Assembly: GCF_009754945.1 (NCBI RefSeq)
Contig: NZ_WPIN01000009.1
Span: 124,001 to 188,000 of the forward strand
Direction of reading: 5' to 3'
Source: Spirosoma arboris
GTDB lineage: Bacteria > Bacteroidota > Bacteroidia > Cytophagales > Spirosomataceae
Length of the DNA stretch: 64,000 nucleotides
Positions within the stretch are counted from its first letter, which is position 1. Every line of letters begins with the position of its first letter. This document shows positions 8,655-16,640 of this stretch, piece by piece. The position numbers and the translations under genes were made by a program. The notes beneath the pieces were generated by a model that saw only the letters and a list, made by a program, of their open reading frames with translations, was not told the DNA's origin and ran no database searches.

Positions 8655-10505
8655 ATGGCAAAGTCTGAAATTCCAAACACTAAACCCGCTGATACTAAGG
8701 AACAAGTAAGCTGGCGCGAACGCTTCGCGGCTCTGGGTAACCTGCCCGCATTTTTCAAATTAGTCTGGGAGGTATCGCCCGTTTTATTTCTCGGCAATGC
8801 GACTCTACGACTCATTCAGGCTGCTATTCCGGCAGCTACGCTTTACATCGGTAAACTGATTATTGATCAGGTCGTTGCCCTTTCCAAACATACTACTACG
8901 AACGATACGCACTATATCTGGTGGCTGGTCGGGGCCGAATTTGGATTGGCGATACTTTCAACGGCATTAGGCCGGGCGGTGTCGCTTATGGACAGCTTAC
9001 TGGGGGATCTATTCGCCAATCAAACTTCCATTCGATTGATGGAACATGCGGCTACGCTTGATCTTGAACAGTTTGAAGATGCTACATTTTACGATAAACT
9101 CGAACGGGCCCGGCGTCAGACGACGGGCCGCACCGTACTACTTTCAGGCGTATTTGGACAGGTGCAGGCACTGATTTCGGTCGGGTTTCTAGCAGCAGGT
9201 CTGGCAGTCTATAATCCGTGGTTATTACTATTGATTTTGGTGGCCGTAACGCCTTCATTCATTGGTGATAATTACTTCAATCAGCGCAGTTATTCACTCT
9301 CACGCTCCTGGACACCCGAACGGCGCGAACTGGATTACCTACGCTTCATTGGGGCCAGTGACGAAACGGCTAAAGAAGTCAAGATTTTTGGGTTGTCGAA
9401 TTTCCTGATCGACCGCTTCCGGTCGTTATCGTGGGAGTATTATCTAAAAAACAGATCGCTATCCATCAGTCGTGCCGGATGGGGAACATTGCTGACAGCA
9501 CTTGGCACGGCGGGTTATTATGGAGCTTATGTCTGGATCGTGATGCGAGCTGTAAGTGGCCAAATTTCGCTGGGTGATCTAACGTTTTTAGCTGGCTCAT
9601 TCCGGCAGGTGCGAGGCTCTCTGGAAGGTATTCTGCTCCAATTCAGCAGCCTGACGCAAGAGGCCATCTACTTACAGGATTTGTTCGATTATTTCGCCAT
9701 CAAACCGCTGATTCATTCACCCAAAACGGTCCGCGCCTTTCCAAACCCAATTCGTGAAGGTTTCGTATTCCAAAATGTCGGATTCAAGTACACCAACTCC
9801 GAGCGATGGGCCTTACGCAATCTCTCATTCACGCTTCAGGCAGGTGAAAAACTAGCCCTTGTCGGGGAGAATGGTGCGGGTAAAACCACGCTTGTCAAAC
9901 TACTCGCCCGGCTGTATGACCCCGCTGAAGGCCGAATCCTGCTTGATGGCTACGATCTTCGCGAATATGATCTGATGGAACTTCGGCGCAACATCGGTGT
10001 CATCTTTCAGGACTACACTCGCTTCAAAATGTCGGCAGGGGTGAATATTGCAGTCGGTGATATTGACGAACGAACCAACCAGCCGCGTATCGAAACCTCA
10101 GCGCAGCGAAGTCTTGCCGATACTGTAATTGCTAAATTAGCGGGTGGCTACGACCAGCAATTAGGGCGCTCGTTTGGGAAAGGCGTCGAACTCTCAGGGG
10201 GCGAGTGGCAAAAAGTTGCGCTGGGTCGGGCTTACATGCGCGATGCCCAACTCATCATTCTTGACGAACCCACAGCGGCTCTCGATGCCCGCGCTGAGTA
10301 TGAAGTTTTTCAGCGTTTCGCCAAACTAACGGAAGGTAAGTCGTCGGTCATTATTTCGCACCGCTTCAGCACCGTCCGCATGGCCGACCGGATTCTGGTT
10401 CTGGAAAATGGCACCTTGCTCGAAATCGGTAGTCATTACGAATTGCTAGAGAAAGATGGCCGCTACGCCGAGTTGTTTGGCTTGCAAGCGCGGGGTTATC
10501 AGTAG
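8655..10505 (+). CDS. ABC transporter, fused permease and ATPase (type I exporter)
   Basis: 616 residues: a membrane region with about six helices (residues 40-340) followed by the nucleotide-binding domain (about 370-610). The ATPase shows Walker A GENGAGKTTLVK, Q-loop VIFQDYTRF, signature LSGGEWQKVALGRA, Walker B LIILDEPTAALDA and the H-loop SHRFSTVRMADRILVLENG. One gene makes a half-transporter, so it should work as a homodimer in the inner membrane. The substrate is unknown; relatives export lipids, peptides or drugs. It starts 61 bp after the TIM-barrel gene on the same strand and may be co-transcribed with it. Confidence 0.9.
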   Translation: MAKSEIPNTKPADTKEQVSWRERFAALGNLPAFFKLVWEVSPVLFLGNATLRLIQAAIPAATLYIGKLIIDQVVALSKHTTTNDTHYIWWLVGAEFGLAILSTALGRAVSLMDSLLGDLFANQTSIRLMEHAATLDLEQFEDATFYDKLERARRQTTGRTVLLSGVFGQVQALISVGFLAAGLAVYNPWLLLLILVAVTPSFIGDNYFNQRSYSLSRSWTPERRELDYLRFIGASDETAKEVKIFGLSNFLIDRFRSLSWEYYLKNRSLSISRAGWGTLLTALGTAGYYGAYVWIVMRAVSGQISLGDLTFLAGSFRQVRGSLEGILLQFSSLTQEAIYLQDLFDYFAIKPLIHSPKTVRAFPNPIREGFVFQNVGFKYTNSERWALRNLSFTLQAGEKLALVGENGAGKTTLVKLLARLYDPAEGRILLDGYDLREYDLMELRRNIGVIFQDYTRFKMSAGVNIAVGDIDERTNQPRIETSAQRSLADTVIAKLAGGYDQQLGRSFGKGVELSGGEWQKVALGRAYMRDAQLIILDEPTAALDARAEYEVFQRFAKLTEGKSSVIISHRFSTVRMADRILVLENGTLLEIGSHYELLEKDGRYAELFGLQARGYQ

Positions 10506-10534
10506 CGAATAAATAGTTGAAATTACTGAAATAA

Positions 10535-10555
10535 GTACGTAAAATTGTACGTAAA
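10535..10555. promoter_or_regulatory. Direct-repeat candidate operator of yefM-yoeB
   Basis: GTACGTAAA occurs twice, at 10535-10543 and 10547-10555, with a 12-bp period, ending 12 bp before the yefM start codon. The second half includes TGTAC, close to the TGTACA core bound by YefM in Escherichia coli. Autorepression by the YefM-YoeB complex is usual in this family, so these repeats are the likely binding site (inference). Confidence 0.45.
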
Positions 10556-10567
10556 TAATAATTGCTC

Positions 10568-10822
10568 ATGCAAGTTGTCAATTACACAGAATTTCGTCGT
10601 TCGATGAAGGCTAAACTCGATCAGGTTAGCGATGACGGAGATACGGTCATTATTAATCGTAGCGAAAATAAAAACGTTGTACTTATATCGCTAAGAGAGT
10701 ATAACTCTTTAAAAGAAACACTTCATTTACTAAGTTCAGAAAAGAACCGTAACCGTTTGATCAGTGCGATTGAACGCGCTGAGCGGGACGATTATGAAAC
10801 GCACAATCTGATTGAAGACTGA
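10568..10822 (+). CDS. yefM: Antitoxin YefM (Phd/YefM family)
   Basis: An 84-residue antitoxin starting at the ATG at 10568 (MQVVNYTEFRR); a TTG two codons upstream is less likely. The N-terminal Phd/YefM DNA-binding fold is seen in NYTEFRRSMKAKLDQVSDDG, then VVLISLREYNSLKETLHLLSS matches the family core, and the acidic end (ERDDYETHNLIED) is the part that neutralises YoeB. It is followed 2 bp later by the cognate toxin gene. YefM and YoeB normally repress their own promoter, and Lon degradation of YefM frees the toxin. Confidence 0.93.
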   Translation: MQVVNYTEFRRSMKAKLDQVSDDGDTVIINRSENKNVVLISLREYNSLKETLHLLSSEKNRNRLISAIERAERDDYETHNLIED

Positions 10823-10824
10823 CG

Positions 10825-11079
10825 ATGACTTTATCGTGGGATAAGAATGCTTGGGAAGACTACATTTATTGGCAGCAGACAGAGAAAAGCATACTTCGAC
10901 GGATCAATGAACTCATTAAAGAATGCATGCGTACTCCTTTTGAGGGTAAAGGTAAACCAGAGCCTTTGAAAGAAAACTTATCTGGCTTCTGGTCGCGACG
11001 AATTACCGACGAACATCGGCTTGTTTACCGAGTTGAAGCAGACAGATTGCATATTATCCAGTGTCGCTTTCATTACTGA
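10825..11079 (+). CDS. yoeB: Toxin YoeB, ribosome-dependent mRNA endonuclease
   Basis: 84 residues, the same length as Escherichia coli YoeB and alignable along its whole length without gaps. The catalytic set Glu46, Arg65, His83 and Tyr84 is intact, as is the block FEGKGKPEPLK followed by NLSGFWSRRI. YoeB cuts mRNA in the ribosomal A site during stress. The ATG lies 2 bp after the yefM stop, so translation is coupled. The very high similarity to proteobacterial YoeB is in line with horizontal spread of this module, though I see no mobile element at its borders. Confidence 0.95.
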   Translation: MTLSWDKNAWEDYIYWQQTEKSILRRINELIKECMRTPFEGKGKPEPLKENLSGFWSRRITDEHRLVYRVEADRLHIIQCRFHY

Positions 11080-11139
11080 TTAGCCCATATGGCTGTAGCT
11101 TATTAGCCTCGCGCCATCAATCCTAAACAACTTTTAACC

Positions 11140-11745
11140 ATGAAAACTGCCCTCTTTACGTTCATCGCTTTACAAGGAACAATAGCATTCGCACAGACGC
11201 CAACAGTGCCAGCGCCTGATATGCAAATCAAAACCGCAATTCTGGCCGCGCCAGCGGATAAGCGCGACGGAGCTACGGTGTATGGATACTCGCCTAAAAA
11301 TGAGTTTGTTGTACTGCGGAAAGGTACGAATGAACTTATCTGTTTGGCCGATGATCCAGCGCAGAAAGGCTTAAGTGTATCCTGTTACCACCGCGATTTG
11401 GACCCGTTTATGGAGCGGGGCAGAATCTTGAAAAAGGATGGTAAAAAGCCAGCGGAGATTCTGGCAATGCGCGAACAGGAAGTGAAAGACAAAAAGTTAA
11501 CGATGCCTACGCATCCATCGACCTTATTTTCCTATACCGCTAAAGACGGGGACTTTGATGCTACTACCGGCGAGGTGAAGGATGGCTATCTACGTTACGT
11601 CGTATATATTCCTTATGCGACTGCCGAAAGTACAGGTCTGCCACTAAAACCCGAAGCGCCAGGTATGCCCTGGATTATGGACCCTGGTACGCACCGTGCC
11701 CACATTATGATCAATCCACCCGTTTCAACTACGGCTCATCATTAA
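11140..11745 (+). CDS. Secreted protein of unknown function
   Basis: 201 residues with a clear signal peptide (MKTALFTFIALQGTIAFA, cleavage near 18). I do not recognise the family. The mature part has a segment resembling a compact beta domain (GATVYGYSPKNEFVVLRKGT then LICLADDP), two Cys residues within 20 positions that could form a disulfide, and a C-terminal region with PWIMDPGTHRAHIMINPP that contains several His/Asp residues. Neighbours are YoeB upstream and an OmpA protein downstream, neither functionally informative. Probably periplasmic or extracellular. Confidence 0.7.
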   Translation: MKTALFTFIALQGTIAFAQTPTVPAPDMQIKTAILAAPADKRDGATVYGYSPKNEFVVLRKGTNELICLADDPAQKGLSVSCYHRDLDPFMERGRILKKDGKKPAEILAMREQEVKDKKLTMPTHPSTLFSYTAKDGDFDATTGEVKDGYLRYVVYIPYATAESTGLPLKPEAPGMPWIMDPGTHRAHIMINPPVSTTAHH

Positions 11746-11808
11746 TGAGCGTTCATTCGTTAGGTAAATGGATGGGTACCAACCCACGGTGTCATAACCC
11801 TTTACCCA

Positions 11809-12981
11809 ATGGCTAATTACCCGATTGGTCGATTCGTTTCATGGCGATACAGCCTGTATTGTCTGTTTTTTGTTTATACGGTTGCTATTGGCCAACCGAG
11901 GCCGATTAGCCCGGTTATAAAGCAGATGCCCAGGACCGATTCAACTCAGAAGTCAAAACCCAGTGTCTTAAGTATTAGGGCTTTTGACGGCGATATCAGT
12001 AAGTCATTAGCGTCGGCTTTTGTGCTAATCAAATCGCGGGCTACAGGTAAAACTGAACGTTTTTCTCTGTTAAATGGCAGACTCGAACGGACGTTTTCTG
12101 CACCTGATGAATTAACAATCGAGGTTAATGCAGAAGGGTATATATCGGCGAAAGGCAAGCGGATAATTGAGCTATCACCGCTGGGTAATCACTATGAATT
12201 TGATGCTGTGCTGGATCGGACCGCTATTGGTCTGACTGTTTGGGCGGTCGATAGGCAGACTGACAAGATTATACCGGGCGTCCGTTTCACCATTAGTGGG
12301 AAGGCCACGGGCGCCACATCACTTACGCTTACACCTGATTCAACTACTGGCTTGTCTAAGGTAGTACTTCCCAACAAGGGAGTCTATGTGTTAAGCAGTA
12401 CAGCCAAAGGATATGCCGATTTCGTACAGTCAATACGGCTAGATAGTGTACAGAACGAAGCGCGGTTCATTTTGGCCGCTAAACCGCTACCTGCCGAAAA
12501 GAAACCCAGTACTAAACCTGTCATTGAAAATACAGCCCCGCCTGAGAAAGTCGTTGTAAAACCACCCGTAACTCCACCTATTACTACCACTGCAGCAGCT
12601 GCCGAAGTGGTAGCTGTTAAGCCATTCGGGCCCATTGAAAAAGGCAAACCTGTTCAACTGAAAAATCTCTATTTTGATCAGAGCAGCCCTGTTCTTCGTG
12701 CAGAATCTTATCCCGAACTCGACCAGTTATATAGCATGCTGCTGGAAAATCCCGCGTTACAAATCGAAATCGTTGGCCATACTGATAACCAGGGTGATTT
12801 CGATCTAAATGTAAAGCTTTCCCGCGATCGGTGTCAGTCCGTGATTGACTATCTGGTTACTAAAGGAATCGCCAAAAGTCGCCTGAAAGCTGTAGGACGT
12901 GGGCCAATCGACTCAGTCGCACCTAACAACAGTGAGGAAAATCGGAAGAAGAATAGAAGGGTAGAGTTTGTTATTATCTGA
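11809..12981 (+). CDS. OmpA-family outer-membrane protein
   Basis: 390 residues: signal region (1-29), two or more beta-sandwich segments resembling carboxypeptidase-regulatory repeats (about 50-220), a Pro/Thr/Val-rich linker (225-265), and a C-terminal OmpA domain (about 275-390). The OmpA part has LKNLYFDQSS, IVGHTDNQGDFDLNVKLSRDR and the closing NRRVEFVI; its Asp and Arg normally grip diaminopimelate in peptidoglycan. It therefore should anchor the outer membrane to the wall. The stop codon TGA lies inside the left arm of the palindrome 12977-13096. Confidence 0.85.
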   Translation: MANYPIGRFVSWRYSLYCLFFVYTVAIGQPRPISPVIKQMPRTDSTQKSKPSVLSIRAFDGDISKSLASAFVLIKSRATGKTERFSLLNGRLERTFSAPDELTIEVNAEGYISAKGKRIIELSPLGNHYEFDAVLDRTAIGLTVWAVDRQTDKIIPGVRFTISGKATGATSLTLTPDSTTGLSKVVLPNKGVYVLSSTAKGYADFVQSIRLDSVQNEARFILAAKPLPAEKKPSTKPVIENTAPPEKVVVKPPVTPPITTTAAAAEVVAVKPFGPIEKGKPVQLKNLYFDQSSPVLRAESYPELDQLYSMLLENPALQIEIVGHTDNQGDFDLNVKLSRDRCQSVIDYLVTKGIAKSRLKAVGRGPIDSVAPNNSEENRKKNRRVEFVII

Positions 12982-13096
12982 ACCGGGATTTAGCTGATTT
13001 TAGGATTAAAGTTGATTTTGTTTTAATGAATTCGCTTCAAAGAAGCGTAAAGCAAAATCAACTTTAATCCTAAAATCAGCTAAATCCCGGTTCAGA
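12977..13096. repeat. Family-1 palindrome, perfect 44-bp arms, at a convergent gene end
   Basis: Left arm 12977-13020 and right arm 13053-13096 are perfect reverse complements. The 32-bp centre contains a further stem, CGCTTC-AAA-GAAGCG. The stop codons of the OmpA gene and of the convergent oxidoreductase gene both fall within the arms, symmetrically. A second member with the same layout is at 30448-30557. It probably acts as a two-way transcription terminator or mRNA end-protector; whether it is also a mobile palindrome is open. Confidence 0.92.
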
Positions 13097-14483
13097 CAGT
13101 AGGCTCCGAACCTCTAAACGCGTCTTTCTTCGTAATGGTCTCCAGCTTTACAGGTTTTCCCTCTCGCGCCGACTGGTAGATAGCCTCCATGATCTTCTGG
13201 TCCTGAAGCCCTTCTTCGCCGGGCGTAAATGGTGTTTTGTTTTCTAATAAACACTCTGAAAAATGATCCATTTCGGTGGTGAAATGATCTTTATCGGAAA
13301 TTTTGTGCTGAATAATCTGATTCTCCGTACCCTGTGCCTGACTTGTCTCTAGCTCTAAACCCGTGTACGGGAAAGCGGGGTCCATCTTGATCCAGCCCGT
13401 GTCGGCCAGTACGCGATAACTCTTGTCGTCATGGTGACCGTAACTGGTACCACAACTGGCCTGCACACCACTCGGGAATTTCATTAGCCAGTTCACCTGC
13501 TCTTCTACCTCTTTGAAACGTGGATCGTTAGGGGTACTGTGAACGTAGCCTATGACTTCAGTAGGTTCTTCTGCCAAGACAAATCGGATCGTATTCAGGC
13601 AATACAAGCCTACATCGGGGAGCGAACCACCACCAGCCAGCGCTTTATTGAATCGCCAGTGTTTAGGATTGTCGGAGTTCTGCCCGTTGTTGGCAATAAT
13701 GCTTTTTACCTTGCCAAACTGCTCCTTTTGTACCATGTCGCGCACCATTTTGTTGTGGGGCTCATACTGAATTCGATAGGCAATCATGAGCTTACGGTCT
13801 GCTTTTTTGCAGGCATCAATCATAGCCTGACATTCCAGGACTGAGTTTGCCATTGGTTTTTCGCATAAAATGTGCTTACCTGCCTGCGCTCCCCGAATCG
13901 TGTATTCGGCATGCATGCCATTCGGGAGAACAATGTAAATAGCCTGCACCTCTTTATTGTCGCGCAGTTTATCGTAATCGGCGTAGCTATAACAACTCTC
14001 TTTTTTAATCCCGTACTGAACCGCTACTTTCTGCATTTTTTCAGGATTGCCACTCACCAGCGCTACTACTTTTGACTTAGTACAAGCGCCAAAAGCGGGT
14101 AGAATCTGGTTGAGAGTGAGGTGCCCAAGACCAACTAGTGCGTAGCCAATGCGCTTATCCTCAGACATTGGCGTAGGAGTTGGACCTTCCTGTTGCTCGG
14201 TTTTAGCTTTTATCTGTTCTAGTTCAATAGGTTTGCTGGAATCGGCAGGAACGGTAGCAGGCGGGGAGGTTGCCGGTAGTTTTGGCACAGGACCGCTGGG
14301 TGTGCTGGTTGTTGAGGAAGTAGCGTTCGTAGCTTCAGGTTTCTTTTCCCACGAAGCCAGAGTACTACCTAATGCACCAACGGCCAAACCACGACCTGTG
14401 AGTTGAAGGAAATCCTGGCGGGTCAGAGTAACTCGCGCTGGATTTTCGAGTAAGCTACTCGTAAAACGATCAATCGGTTTCAT
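13092..14483 (-). CDS. Gfo/Idh/MocA-family oxidoreductase with export leader
   Basis: 463 residues. Residues 1-45 look like an export leader (TRQDFLQLTGRGLAVGALGS), but the twin Arg of a Tat signal is reduced to Arg-Gln. A Pro/Ser/Thr-rich spacer follows to about residue 108. The Rossmann domain begins at IGYALVGLGHLTLNQILPAF (about 111-130); CEKPMANSV is the family's EKP cofactor/catalytic motif, and the C-terminal alpha/beta domain includes LPDVGLYCLN. It resembles glucose-fructose oxidoreductase, an exported NADP-holding enzyme of this family. It is followed by no other gene on its strand; the NIPSNAP gene lies 54 bp upstream on the same strand, so the two may be co-transcribed. Confidence 0.85.
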   Translation of the reverse strand: MKPIDRFTSSLLENPARVTLTRQDFLQLTGRGLAVGALGSTLASWEKKPEATNATSSTTSTPSGPVPKLPATSPPATVPADSSKPIELEQIKAKTEQQEGPTPTPMSEDKRIGYALVGLGHLTLNQILPAFGACTKSKVVALVSGNPEKMQKVAVQYGIKKESCYSYADYDKLRDNKEVQAIYIVLPNGMHAEYTIRGAQAGKHILCEKPMANSVLECQAMIDACKKADRKLMIAYRIQYEPHNKMVRDMVQKEQFGKVKSIIANNGQNSDNPKHWRFNKALAGGGSLPDVGLYCLNTIRFVLAEEPTEVIGYVHSTPNDPRFKEVEEQVNWLMKFPSGVQASCGTSYGHHDDKSYRVLADTGWIKMDPAFPYTGLELETSQAQGTENQIIQHKISDKDHFTTEMDHFSECLLENKTPFTPGEEGLQDQKIMEAIYQSAREGKPVKLETITKKDAFRGSEPTV

Positions 14484-14537
14484 AACGTTGTTTGTTTACG
14501 TCAGAAACCGATTGATGAAAGAGGTTGTTTGTCCGAT

Positions 14538-15347
14538 TTATTTAATTGGCGAGTAATCGGTTGGTACCATATAGGTCGATTCGACCCTGGTCGTGAGCGA
14601 TCCGCCAGCAGCTTTCTCCGATTCTTCTTTAACGGTTACCCATTTAGGATCTTTCCGGAATTCCTCGAAATGCGCTTTTCCTTCGGCTTCACTGGGGTGG
14701 GCCAGAATGTAAACCAGTTTTGGTTGTGCAGCAGGATCTTTTTCCTGAGTAACCCAGTAAGCTATACTCGTCATACCGTGCTTGCTGAATAATTTGATGG
14801 TATGATCACGGAAACGTGTCAGCAAATTCTCCAACTTGCCTGGAGTAGGTGTATAAGTGCGCAACTCGAATGTCCGGGCGGGTGATTTTTGGCCTACTTC
14901 TACCTTGGGCGAAATATCAGACTCGGTCATAAAAATTTGATCGACATGGTCAACTAATTTGCCATTGGCTTCAGTTTTGGCCACTACCGCTTTCCATTCA
15001 GGATCGCTACCAAATGCTTTCCAGGAGGCATCGCGGGCTTCCCGACTTGGATAGGCTAAAATATAAATCAGTTCTTTGTTGGTTGTATCGGTGGGTGTCC
15101 AATAGCCGATATTTTCCATGCCGTGTTTCTCGAAAATCTTTGTCGTATACTGCCGGAAACGATCTACAATTTCGGCATATTTACCCGGCGTTGGGTGGTA
15201 AATCCGGACTTCGTAGAACTTAGTGCTTGGCGCAGTCTGGGTTGATCCGGCCTGCCCTGACTTGATTGGATTCGGCTTAGGCATAGCAAACGTGGCCGTG
15301 CTCAAAAGCAGACCAAAGGTGAGTAGTGAATACAATTTGCAGGTCAT
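14538..15347 (-). CDS. Secreted tandem NIPSNAP-domain protein
   Basis: 269 residues with a signal peptide (about 1-21) and two copies of a NIPSNAP/dimeric alpha-beta barrel domain: residues about 43-140 (FYEVRIYHPTPGKYAEIVDR, ENIGYWTPTD, LIYILAYPS) and about 157-262 (FELRTYTPTPGKLENLLTR, TSIAYWVTQE, LVYILAHPS). The repeats are clearly related to each other. The molecular role of bacterial NIPSNAP proteins is poorly defined; many are encoded beside sugar-oxidoreductase genes, as here with the Gfo/Idh/MocA gene 54 bp downstream. Confidence 0.85.
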   Translation of the reverse strand: MTCKLYSLLTFGLLLSTATFAMPKPNPIKSGQAGSTQTAPSTKFYEVRIYHPTPGKYAEIVDRFRQYTTKIFEKHGMENIGYWTPTDTTNKELIYILAYPSREARDASWKAFGSDPEWKAVVAKTEANGKLVDHVDQIFMTESDISPKVEVGQKSPARTFELRTYTPTPGKLENLLTRFRDHTIKLFSKHGMTSIAYWVTQEKDPAAQPKLVYILAHPSEAEGKAHFEEFRKDPKWVTVKEESEKAAGGSLTTRVESTYMVPTDYSPIK

Positions 15348-15531
15348 ATAGTTGTGTAACTTAGACGTAAAGATTGTTCTTCCTGTATAAGGGACAAGGC
15401 ACGTTTTTCTAACCTCGCACCGTACCTTTGAGGCTACTTTTTATGAATTCCAGGCCAGATTTACTACTAAAGGAAAACTGCTCTTTTTAGAGATGATTGT
15501 TTTGTAAATAAGTCGTAACCAGTTTTATTGT

Positions 15532-15562
15532 CTTGTCGAACCAGCATAAATCCCTATTTTTG
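15532..15562 (+). promoter_or_regulatory. Bacteroidota-type promoter for the alpha-E gene
   Basis: CTTG at 15532-15535 and TATTTTTG at 15555-15562 are separated by 19 bp, fitting the Bacteroidota -33/-7 pattern (TTTG, about 19 bp, TAnnTTTG). Transcription would start near 15570, about 30 bp before the ATG at 15599. This argues against the in-frame TTG at 15533 as the translation start. Confidence 0.5.
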
Positions 15563-15598
15563 TTGGTCATCCACCGTTTTATCCCAACTTTATACGTT

Positions 15599-16561
15599 AT
15601 GCTGAGCCGCGTTGCCAATTCTGTTTACTGGATGCATCGCTACATTGAGCGGGCTGAAAACTACGCCCGTTTCATGAGTGTAAATTTTAATCTGGCCCTC
15701 GATCTGCCACCCAATGTTGATCAGCAATGGGAGCCTCTGCTGATTGCAACAGCTGATAATGACCTGTTTAAGGACTATTACAAGCAACCTACGCGGGAGA
15801 ATGTTATTCAATTCATGACCTTCGACAAGCGTAACCCGAACTCGATTGTGGCGTGTTTGAGCTACGCCCGTGAGAATGCCCGTACGATTCGTGAAGTAAT
15901 TTCTAAAGAGATGTGGGAGCACCTAAATCAGTTTTACCTGATGGTGCGCGACACGTCGCCGAAGCAGCAGTGGGGAGAAATTCAGACGCAGAATTTTTTT
16001 ACGGAAATTCGTAATAGCATACAGCTTTTTTATGGCATTATCGACGCCACGATTACCCGTAACGAAGCCTGGCATTTCGGGCGTTTAGGTCGGTTTCTGG
16101 AGCGGGCCGATAAAACTTCCCGCTTTCTGGATGTGAAATATTTTACGCTGCTGCCCGAAGTAGAGTTAGTTGGATCTACAATCGACCTGATGATTTGGTC
16201 GGCTGTACTGAAGTCGGTTAGCGCGTATAATATGCACCGCCAGCAGTATCGTTCGCTGACACCAGCCAGCATTGTGGAGTTCCTGATTCTAGATAAGATG
16301 TTCCCAAGGGCGGTTGCACATTGTATCCGACAGGCCGAATTGTCGCTTTACGAAATTTCTGGTAATAATATTACACAGGGCTTTGGCAACTCAGCTGAAC
16401 GAGCCCTTTCCAAGCTTCGTACAGAAATTGAATTTACCGAAACCGCCGACATCTTTAAAGCCGGTCTGCATCAATACCTCGATAATTTTCAGACGCGTAC
16501 GAACGAAGCGGCCGTCGCCGTTTTCGAAACCTATTTCGATTTGAAGCCAATAGAAGTTTAG
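15599..16561 (+). CDS. Alpha-E domain protein (DUF403)
   Basis: 320 residues, wholly alpha-helical, starting with MLSRVANSVYWMHRYIERAEN, the characteristic opening of the alpha-E family. I chose the ATG at 15599 because the family begins here and a promoter overlaps the upstream extension. Further matches are WHFGRLGRFLERADKTSRFLD and SVSAYNMHRQQY. In most bacteria alpha-E genes sit beside a circularly permuted ATP-grasp gene and a transglutaminase-like gene, in what is thought to be a peptide-modifying system. None of those partners is within the window, so this copy is an orphan here. The biochemical role is unknown. Confidence 0.88.
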   Translation: MLSRVANSVYWMHRYIERAENYARFMSVNFNLALDLPPNVDQQWEPLLIATADNDLFKDYYKQPTRENVIQFMTFDKRNPNSIVACLSYARENARTIREVISKEMWEHLNQFYLMVRDTSPKQQWGEIQTQNFFTEIRNSIQLFYGIIDATITRNEAWHFGRLGRFLERADKTSRFLDVKYFTLLPEVELVGSTIDLMIWSAVLKSVSAYNMHRQQYRSLTPASIVEFLILDKMFPRAVAHCIRQAELSLYEISGNNITQGFGNSAERALSKLRTEIEFTETADIFKAGLHQYLDNFQTRTNEAAVAVFETYFDLKPIEV

Positions 16562-16562
16562 T

Positions 16563-16634
16563 AGTGAAATGGGTGAAGTGGTGGAGTAAATGAGCTAGTC
16601 GCTTTACTTACTCCACCACTTCACCCATTTCACT
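16563..16634. repeat. Palindrome with perfect 27-bp arms between convergent genes
   Basis: Left arm 16563-16589 and right arm 16608-16634 are perfect reverse complements around an 18-bp loop. Each arm contains two tandem versions of GTGAA(A/G)TGG. It sits directly between the alpha-E stop codon and the glgB stop codon, so a bidirectional terminator role is likely. There is no clear T-run. Confidence 0.85.
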
Positions 16635-16640
16635 AATCCG

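Noticed and set aside
12977..13096. Palindromes as CRISPR repeats or insertion sequence ends
   Set aside because: No regular spacers, no cas genes, no transposase and no obvious target-site duplications. They fit better as terminator-type palindromic elements.
15533..15598. TTG start giving the alpha-E protein 22 extra residues
   Set aside because: The promoter elements overlap this stretch and the family begins at the ATG at 15599.
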